Assembly: GCA_002320775.1 (NCBI GenBank)
Contig: DCKY01000045.1
Location: 1-17,134 of the forward strand
Direction: 5' to 3'
From: Planctomycetes bacterium UBA1662
GTDB lineage: Bacteria; Planctomycetota; UBA8108
Length of the DNA: 17,134 bases
Positions 6,756 to 12,054 of the stretch are shown one piece after another; the first letter of the stretch is position 1; every line of letters starts with the position of its first letter. A program made the translations under genes and the position numbers. The notes beneath the pieces are model-generated. The model had not been told where the DNA came from, made no database searches, and saw only the letters and a list, made by a program, of their open reading frames with translations.

Positions 6756-7676
6756 ATGAACGAAGAGAACAATATCGCCGTTGAAGGCGAAAACAATTGG
6801 GAAGAAAAAGTCGGACTGGCGAAAATGCTGGTTGGCGGAGTGATCATGGATGTGACCAACGCCGAACAGGCCCGGATCGCCGAGCAGGCCGGCGCGGTGG
6901 CTGTCATGGCGCTTGAGCGGGTTCCCTCCGACATTCGAAAAGATGGCGGAATCGCCAGGATGTCCCCGGTTTCCAAAATCCAGGAGATCCAGGAGTGCGC
7001 CTCGATCCCGGTGATGGCCAAATCGCGAATAGGTCACTTTATGGAGGCCGAGATCCTGGAAGCCCTGAGCGTAGACTTCATCGATGAGAGCGAGGTTCTC
7101 ACCCCGGCAGACGAAGATGCCCATATCGACAAGAGTCCCTTCAAGGCGCCCTTCGTATGTGGAGCCAGAAATCTCGGCGAGGCGCTCCGCCGGATCTCCG
7201 AGGGCGCCGCGCTGATCCGAACCAAGGGTGAAGCGGGAACTGGCGACATCATCCATGCCGTGCGCCACATGAAACTCATCAACTCCCAGATCGAAGAACT
7301 GGCCGGACTGGGCGACTGGGATCTCGCGAGCTACGCGGAAAAGCTCAACGCCCCCAGGGATCTTGTAAAGCAGGTCGCAAAGAACGGGCGGCTTCAGGTT
7401 CCCAACTTCGCGGCGGGCGGAATAGCGACCCCCGCGGATGCTGCCATGATGATGCGCCTTGGCGCTGAGGCCGTCTTTGTCGGATCGGGAATATTCAAGT
7501 CAAGCCCCGACCCGGAGAAGCAGAGCGCTGTCGCCAGGGCCATCGTCGAAGCGGTCACCCATTTTGACAATCCCGCCGAGCTCGTGCGGATCTGCCAGAA
7601 TGTAGATGTCGCCATGAGGGGCGAGGACACCGCCGAAATTCCTGAAGAAAAACTTCTTCAGAGCCGCGGATGGTAA
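6756..7676 (+). CDS. pdxS: pyridoxal 5'-phosphate synthase subunit PdxS
   Basis: Synthase subunit of the DXP-independent vitamin B6 route. It joins ribose 5-phosphate, glyceraldehyde 3-phosphate and ammonia (channelled from PdxT) into PLP, as a dodecameric (beta/alpha)8 barrel. The 306-residue product is almost colinear with known PdxS. Asp32 lies in GGVIMDV, Lys89 in VMAKSRIGH forms the Schiff base with the pentose, and Lys157 in IRTKGEAGTGD is the second catalytic lysine. The phosphate-binding glycine-rich GGIATPADAA and FVGSGIFKS are also present. ATG 6756 is preceded by GAGGT at 6745-6749 (6-nt spacer). The gene overlaps pdxT by 7 nt. Presence of pdxST implies the organism does not depend on the PdxA/PdxJ pathway. 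Confidence 0.98.
   Translation: MNEENNIAVEGENNWEEKVGLAKMLVGGVIMDVTNAEQARIAEQAGAVAVMALERVPSDIRKDGGIARMSPVSKIQEIQECASIPVMAKSRIGHFMEAEILEALSVDFIDESEVLTPADEDAHIDKSPFKAPFVCGARNLGEALRRISEGAALIRTKGEAGTGDIIHAVRHMKLINSQIEELAGLGDWDLASYAEKLNAPRDLVKQVAKNGRLQVPNFAAGGIATPADAAMMMRLGAEAVFVGSGIFKSSPDPEKQSAVARAIVEAVTHFDNPAELVRICQNVDVAMRGEDTAEIPEEKLLQSRGW
7642..7661 (+). promoter_or_regulatory. hairpin at the pdxS-pdxT junction
   Basis: CTGAAGAA and TTCTTCAG form a perfect 8-bp stem around the 4-nt loop AAAC. It lies within the last codons of pdxS and ends 8 nt before the pdxT ATG (7670), covering the place where a Shine-Dalgarno would sit. No clear Shine-Dalgarno is present, so pdxT is probably translated by ribosomes that finish pdxS and open the stem. 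Structure is seen directly; its function is inference. Confidence 0.45.
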
Positions 7677-8350
7677 ACGCCAGGCGCTTCCCTGATCTGT
7701 CGCGGACGGCCAAGCCGACCATCGGCGTGCTCGCCCTGCAGGGATCCTTCCCGCTTCACATCGCCAGTCTCCAGCGCTGCGGAGTGGAGACCCGAAGAGT
7801 TCGGAAGCCGGAGGACCTCGAGAACATCCAGGGATTGGTCATCCCCGGCGGCGAAAGCACTACGATGGAGAATCTCGCCAGCCGTTGCGGGCTCTTCGAT
7901 GCGCTCCGAGCGGCCGGTCGAAACGGCCTGCCGATCTTCGGGACCTGCGCGGGAGCCATTCTGCTGGGAAAGGGAACTGAACGGCCTGAGCGGCTGCAGG
8001 TCGTGGACATCGAGGTGAGAAGAAACGCCTATGGACGCCAGGTTGACAGCTTCAACGCCGAGCTGTTTCTGACGCCTTTCGAGACGTCCTTTCACGGAGT
8101 CTTTATCCGCGCGCCGATCATCGAAGCTGGATCCGAAAACCTCGATTGTGAAATTCTCGGCCTCCACGAAGGCCACCCGGTGCTTATTCGAAACGGGCGA
8201 ATACTGCTCGCAACATTCCATCCCGAGCTGACCGACGATCTCCGTGTCCATAAGCTCTTCCTGGAAATGTGCGAACTCGAAAACGGAAATCCAGGAGAAG
8301 AAATCCGTGAGGAATCCGGGGCCGGCCAGGCTCGGGAAAACGCGTTCTGA
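7670..8350 (+). CDS. pdxT: pyridoxal 5'-phosphate synthase glutaminase subunit PdxT
   Basis: Class-I glutamine amidotransferase that hydrolyses glutamine and passes ammonia to PdxS. The 226-residue product has IGVLALQGSF at residues 18-27, the oxyanion strand IPGGESTTM at 58-66, the nucleophile Cys93 in FGTCAGA, and the His184/Glu186 pair in FHPEL, so the Cys-His-Glu triad is intact. It carries about 16 residues before the usual IGVLALQG start and a polar C-terminal tail of about 25 residues, making it longer than typical PdxT (about 190-200). The start is set by the overlap with pdxS; no internal ATG would give the shorter form. It is co-transcribed with pdxS. Confidence 0.97.
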   Translation: MVNARRFPDLSRTAKPTIGVLALQGSFPLHIASLQRCGVETRRVRKPEDLENIQGLVIPGGESTTMENLASRCGLFDALRAAGRNGLPIFGTCAGAILLGKGTERPERLQVVDIEVRRNAYGRQVDSFNAELFLTPFETSFHGVFIRAPIIEAGSENLDCEILGLHEGHPVLIRNGRILLATFHPELTDDLRVHKLFLEMCELENGNPGEEIREESGAGQARENAF

Positions 8351-8401
8351 CGTCACACAGGTCCGCCCGTTTTACGGCAGTCTTCACTTAAGAGACCAGC
8401 C

Positions 8402-9361
8402 TTGCTCAACGCCATCTTCAACATCATCAAAGGCGCAGTCCTCGGACTTGCCATGATCATCCCCGGAGTCAGCGGCGGGACAATGGCCGTCATCTTCGGA
8501 ATCTACGAGCGCCTGATCAAGGCGCTGCATAGCTTCTCCCTCTCCACCCTGAAAGAAGCCGCTGGTCTCCCCTGGGGCCAGGAACGAAAGGCTCGCCTGG
8601 GGACCTTGTGGAATGGACACGACCTGGGCTTCCTGGCTCAACTGTTCAGCGGCGCGTTCCTCTCGATCCTGGCCTGTAGCCAGCTGATCGAATACCTCAT
8701 CACAGACCACCCGAATCCAACCAATGGGTTTTTCTTTGGTCTCGTAGGAGCCTCGATCATCTTCCCCGTAAGGCTGATGGAACGAAAGTCGATGGTTGAG
8801 CTGGCCTGTGGCGTTTCCGCGGCGGCCCTGACCATCTGCATCTCCATCTACGCCGCCGGGTTCACGCAGGAGCAGGCCCCCCAGGAAGCCGCGCTGCATC
8901 ACAGCCTCTTTAACTACGTCAGGCTCGCTGTCTGCGGCTGCGCCGCGAGCTCAGCTATGCTGCTGCCGGGCATCAGCGGTTCGTTTCTCCTCCTGTTGCT
9001 AGGTGTGTACCATGAGGTCCTCGGAATCATCAACCAGCGTGACTACCTTCTGCTGGTCATCTTCACGGCGAGCTGCGCGATCGGACTCGTCCTTTTCGCC
9101 CGGTTGATCGACCTGCTCCTCAGACGCTACCGATCCCCCACCATGGCCTTCCTGGGCGGCCTGATGGCCGGCTCCCTGTGGAATCTCTGGCCCTTCAGAG
9201 AGACCGGATCAAGCAGCCCGGCCTGGCCTGCCGAAGGAGACAGTACGGCGGGAGTAACCCTTCTGGCCTTCCTTGCCGGCTCCGCCATCGTAGGAGGTCT
9301 CGCCTTCTACGGCAGAAGCCCGAAGCGCAACGACAGCGAAAAGCAAACCGCAGAGGTTTGA
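8402..9361 (+). CDS. DUF368 family (PopT-like) undecaprenyl-phosphate transporter
   Basis: Polytopic inner-membrane protein of the DUF368 family. Members of this family (PopT) have been shown to return undecaprenyl phosphate, the carrier lipid of cell-wall and surface-polymer synthesis, to the cytoplasmic face. The 319-residue product shows the two inverted family motifs, PGVSGGT (residues 21-27) and LLPGISGSFLLLLLG (around 190), plus many hydrophobic helices. Translation appears to begin at TTG 8402 with a modest AAGAG at 8390-8394 (7-nt spacer); the first internal ATG would remove part of the first motif helix. It follows pdxT by 51 bp on the same strand and ends 1 bp from the convergent ferredoxin gene. 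Family assignment is firm; the transport role is transferred from characterised members. Confidence 0.9.
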   Translation: MLNAIFNIIKGAVLGLAMIIPGVSGGTMAVIFGIYERLIKALHSFSLSTLKEAAGLPWGQERKARLGTLWNGHDLGFLAQLFSGAFLSILACSQLIEYLITDHPNPTNGFFFGLVGASIIFPVRLMERKSMVELACGVSAAALTICISIYAAGFTQEQAPQEAALHHSLFNYVRLAVCGCAASSAMLLPGISGSFLLLLLGVYHEVLGIINQRDYLLLVIFTASCAIGLVLFARLIDLLLRRYRSPTMAFLGGLMAGSLWNLWPFRETGSSSPAWPAEGDSTAGVTLLAFLAGSAIVGGLAFYGRSPKRNDSEKQTAEV

Positions 9362-9362
9362 A

Positions 9363-10142
9363 TCAGTCCATCGGAAGGTAGGTCCCCTCATCCGATGGGC
9401 TCGGCCCATCCTTCGGAGGATCCTCCGGCTCGACACTTTCGGAGAGCGGCTTGACGACGATGGCCTTCGGCTCAGTCGGGCAGTACATCTCGCAGACACC
9501 GCAGCCGGTACAGCCGGGGTCCAGGACCTCGACCGGTCCGCCAAAATAGGAGATCGTGATCGCACTCTCTCCCAACGGACACTTATCGACGCAGATCTGG
9601 CAATCCTCTCCCTGCGTCCGAACACAAAAGGCCTCGTCCACCTCGGCCAGTCCCATCCGGATATCTTCACGGGCTACCGACATGAGCGCCGAGCTTGGAC
9701 AGACCTTCATGCAGGAGAGATCATCACAGACAACGCAGGCCTGGCTCTGAGGATCGATAAAGGGCCTGCCCTCCTTCATCGGGTCGGGATCCATGGTCAC
9801 CTTGATCGCGGCCACCGGGCAGGCACTCACGCACTGTCCGCTCACCATACAGGTCTGAAGAAATTGTTCTTCCTCAAGGGCGCCCGGAGGACGCAGTACC
9901 GGCCTGTCGGGCAGGGGTGCGAACTGGGCCTCGTCGGGGCTCGGCGAATGGTAGTCGCCCTTGCCGCGCTCGTACTCGTCAAAATCGGGCAGCCCCACCT
10001 TCTCCATGCGGGCCTCGACAACATCCGCCAGGGGCTTGAGCATATGTCGAAAGCCCTCTGTGAAGAAGCTGCGGCGATTGACATCGCCTTCTTCATCCTC
10101 GCGGGTTTCTTCCTCGTCTTCTTTCTTTTCTTCGTCACTCAT
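9363..10142 (-). CDS. NapG/MauM-like 4Fe-4S polyferredoxin
   Basis: Electron-transfer protein with four ferredoxin-type cluster motifs in 259 residues. The cysteines are 98/104/108 (site 1), 136/139/144/148 (site 2), 173/181/184/188 (site 3) and 211/214/217/221 (site 4). Arrangement and spacing resemble the NapG/MauM group. Site 1 reads CMVSGQCVSACP, where the usual second cysteine is Ser101, giving 15 instead of 16 ligands. The N-terminus is a highly acidic stretch of about 20 residues followed by NRRSFF, reminiscent of a Tat motif but lacking the hydrophobic region needed for export, so the protein is probably cytosolic. The ATG at 10140-10142 lacks a Shine-Dalgarno. No partner oxidoreductase is adjacent, so the donor and acceptor are unknown. 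Confidence 0.85.
   Translation of the reverse strand: MSDEEKKEDEEETREDEEGDVNRRSFFTEGFRHMLKPLADVVEARMEKVGLPDFDEYERGKGDYHSPSPDEAQFAPLPDRPVLRPPGALEEEQFLQTCMVSGQCVSACPVAAIKVTMDPDPMKEGRPFIDPQSQACVVCDDLSCMKVCPSSALMSVAREDIRMGLAEVDEAFCVRTQGEDCQICVDKCPLGESAITISYFGGPVEVLDPGCTGCGVCEMYCPTEPKAIVVKPLSESVEPEDPPKDGPSPSDEGTYLPMD
9368..9398. repeat. 8-bp inverted repeat at the DUF368/ferredoxin convergence
   Basis: CCATCGGA (9368-9375) and TCCGATGG (9391-9398) are perfect inverted arms with a 15-nt loop. They begin 7 bp after the DUF368 stop codon, inside the last codons of the convergent ferredoxin gene. This could stall polymerase or protect the 3' end of the DUF368 transcript. No U-run follows, so a standard intrinsic terminator is not supported. 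Confidence 0.4.
9394..9410. repeat. tight 7-bp hairpin overlapping the previous repeat
   Basis: GATGGGC (9394-9400) and GCCCATC (9404-9410) pair perfectly around a 3-nt loop. The left arm shares bases with the arm at 9391-9398, so the two structures exclude one another. A further 5-bp stem, ATCCT/AGGAT at 9408-9421, competes in turn for three bases. The sequence also encodes the ferredoxin C-terminus. Confidence 0.35.
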
Positions 10143-10195
10143 ACGTCGAACCGGCCGGGGCAGCCCCGTGGATAATCAAATGTCTCTCAATCAAA

Positions 10196-10215
10196 CAGAA
10201 TGCTATCTTATTCTG
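10196..10215. repeat. operator-like inverted repeat upstream of araB
   Basis: CAGAAT (10196-10201) and ATTCTG (10210-10215) are perfect inverted arms with an 8-bp centre. They lie in the A/T-rich middle of the divergent ferredoxin/araB spacer, 34 bp before the araB start. The shape fits a dimeric repressor site for either gene. I recognise no specific regulator. Confidence 0.3.
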
Positions 10216-10249
10216 CCAACCCAACGAAACTCAAGTTAAGGATTGTTCC

Positions 10250-11947
10250 ATGGAGAGCTCAAGGTTCTGTCTTGGCCTTGATTACGGCACCAACACTGCC
10301 CGTGCGCTCATTGTCGATGCCGGCTGCGGAGCTGAAATCGCAGGCGGCGTGGCCCCCTACAGCAGTGGAGAGGATGGTATCCTGACGGACCCCGCCGACC
10401 CCTTGCTGGCCCGCCAGGCCCCCCTTGACTATGAAGAGGCTCTCATCTCTTCGACTCGCGAAGCTCTCGATCTCCTGGCTGAGTCCCGGGGACCATCCGC
10501 GAAAGATTCCATCATCGGCATCGGTATCGGCGCCACCGCGAGCACACCCATTCCCGTCGACGGAAACATGCGGCCGATTGCGCAGCAGCCCGAATTTCAG
10601 AATGACCCGGCAGCGATGGCCTGGCTCTGGAAAGACCACACCGCCCACGAAGAGGCCGACGAGATCACCCGGCTTGCGGCGCAGCGGTTGCCCCAGCACC
10701 TCGCTCGCTGCGGCGGAACCTACTCCAGCGAATGGTCCCTTGCAAAGCTGCTGCGATTCCTCAGAACCGCTCCCGCCGCCGCAGCAGCAGCAGCCGACTG
10801 GGTCGAGCTCGGAGACTTCCTGTGCGCAACGCTGACAGGATGCGACACGCCCGAGCGGCTCACGAGAAACGTCTGCGCCGCCGGACATAAGGGTTTCTAC
10901 CACGACAGCGAGGGCCCCCCGCCCGCTGAATTCCTGGAGGCGCTCGATCCGCTCCTCAGCGACTGGTTTGCATCCCGTCCCCCCGGCCCGCCGCAAGCCG
11001 CTGGAAGCCGGGGCGGCGTACTCTGCGGCGCCTGGGCGGAAAAGCTGGGACTACCGGCGGGAATTCCGGTTTCGATCGCAGCCATCGATGCTCATGTGGG
11101 AGCCGTTGGCGCCGGAATCCGTAAGGGCAGACTGACCAAGATCATGGGCACGAGCGGCTGTGACATGGTCGTCCATCCGGCCGACTCCGGCCCGCCGCCA
11201 TCCATCTCCGGCCTCTGCGGAATCGTAAGGGACTCCATCATCCCCGGCTCCTGGGGACTCGAGGCCGGACAGTCAGCGCTCGGCGACATCTTCGGCTGGT
11301 TTGTTCGTGAATTTGCCTCTCCAGCTGGCGTTGGCCATGAGGAGCTCACGCAGCAGGCGGAAACACTTCGCCCCGGCCAGTCAGGGCTCCTCGCCCTCGA
11401 CTGGAACAACGGGAACAGGAGCATCCTGGCAAATCCAAGGCTCACCGGCCTGCTGCTCGGCCAGACGCTCCAGACCCGCCCCTTCGAGGTCTACCGGGCG
11501 CTGCTGGAGGCTACCGCCTTCGGGGCCAGGATCATCATTGAGCAGATCCGCTCAAGCGGAGTCTCAGTCGATGAGATTGTTCTCTGCGGCGGCATCGCCG
11601 AGAAAAATCCTCTCCTCCTGCAAATCTACGCGGACGTGCTGGGCATACCTCTGAAGCTCTCTGCTGCAGAACAGACCTGTGCCCTGGGAGCCGCCATCTT
11701 CGCGGCGGTCGCCGCCGGGGCCGGGGATGGGGGCTACGATACGGTCGAGGAAGCCCAGGTTGCCATGACAGCTATCAAGGAGGAAACCTTCGAACCCATA
11801 GAGCTGAACCAGGAGGTCTACGACGAGCTCTACCGCCTCTATCGCCAACTCCACGATGCCTTCGGAACACCGTCGGAGACAGACCTCAGCGATGTCATGA
11901 AGAGCCTTTCGGAGCTCAGGGACAAGGCCGCTCTCCCTCCTTCCTGA
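10250..11947 (+). CDS. araB: ribulokinase (FGGY family)
   Basis: Phosphorylates L-ribulose (and often D-ribulose or ribitol) with ATP in the cytosol. The 565 residues match E. coli AraB (566) in length and layout. The N-terminal FGGY domain starts CLGLDYGTNTARALIVD. It includes GIGIGATASTPIPVDGN and the substrate-loop segment WLWKDHTAHEEADEI, which closely parallels the E. coli sequence. The C-terminal domain has MGTSGCDM, GLEAGQSALGDIFGWFV and the FGGY signature region LCGGIAEKNPLLLQIYADVLG. An AAGGA Shine-Dalgarno at 10238-10242 (7-nt spacer) supports ATG 10250. A run of eight alanines near residue 180 is a low-complexity insertion. Neither araA, araD nor a sugar transporter is adjacent, so the physiological substrate cannot be read from context. 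Confidence 0.93.
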   Translation: MESSRFCLGLDYGTNTARALIVDAGCGAEIAGGVAPYSSGEDGILTDPADPLLARQAPLDYEEALISSTREALDLLAESRGPSAKDSIIGIGIGATASTPIPVDGNMRPIAQQPEFQNDPAAMAWLWKDHTAHEEADEITRLAAQRLPQHLARCGGTYSSEWSLAKLLRFLRTAPAAAAAAADWVELGDFLCATLTGCDTPERLTRNVCAAGHKGFYHDSEGPPPAEFLEALDPLLSDWFASRPPGPPQAAGSRGGVLCGAWAEKLGLPAGIPVSIAAIDAHVGAVGAGIRKGRLTKIMGTSGCDMVVHPADSGPPPSISGLCGIVRDSIIPGSWGLEAGQSALGDIFGWFVREFASPAGVGHEELTQQAETLRPGQSGLLALDWNNGNRSILANPRLTGLLLGQTLQTRPFEVYRALLEATAFGARIIIEQIRSSGVSVDEIVLCGGIAEKNPLLLQIYADVLGIPLKLSAAEQTCALGAAIFAAVAAGAGDGGYDTVEEAQVAMTAIKEETFEPIELNQEVYDELYRLYRQLHDAFGTPSETDLSDVMKSLSELRDKAALPPS

Positions 11948-11955
11948 TATCGAGC

Positions 11956-11983
11956 TCCGGCGGAATTGCCGATCCCCGCCGGA
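11956..11983 (+). terminator. GC-rich hairpin after araB
   Basis: TCCGGCGG (11956-11963) and CCGCCGGA (11976-11983) form a perfect 8-bp stem with a 12-nt loop, starting 8 nt after the araB stop. No U-run follows, so it would be a non-canonical terminator or a 3'-end stabilising structure. Confidence 0.4.
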
Positions 11984-12005
11984 AGTGGTAGGCTCATGAC
12001 GAACC

Positions 12006-12027
12006 GGCGCCGCACGCAGCCGGCGCC
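12006..12027 (+). promoter_or_regulatory. GC-only hairpin in the protease gene leader
   Basis: GGCGCCG (12006-12012) and CGGCGCC (12021-12027) make a 7-bp stem of G-C pairs only, with an 8-nt loop. The octamer CCGGCGCC also occurs twice as a direct repeat here (12004-12011 and 12020-12027). The structure ends 10 nt before the AGAGGA ribosome site of the next gene, so it could affect initiation. Confidence 0.35.
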
Positions 12028-12054
12028 CAGTTGAACCAGAGGATCAGCGACTCC

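Noticed and set aside
7658..8356. A 232-codon minus-strand frame opposite pdxT
   Set aside because: PdxT with its complete catalytic triad accounts for this region.
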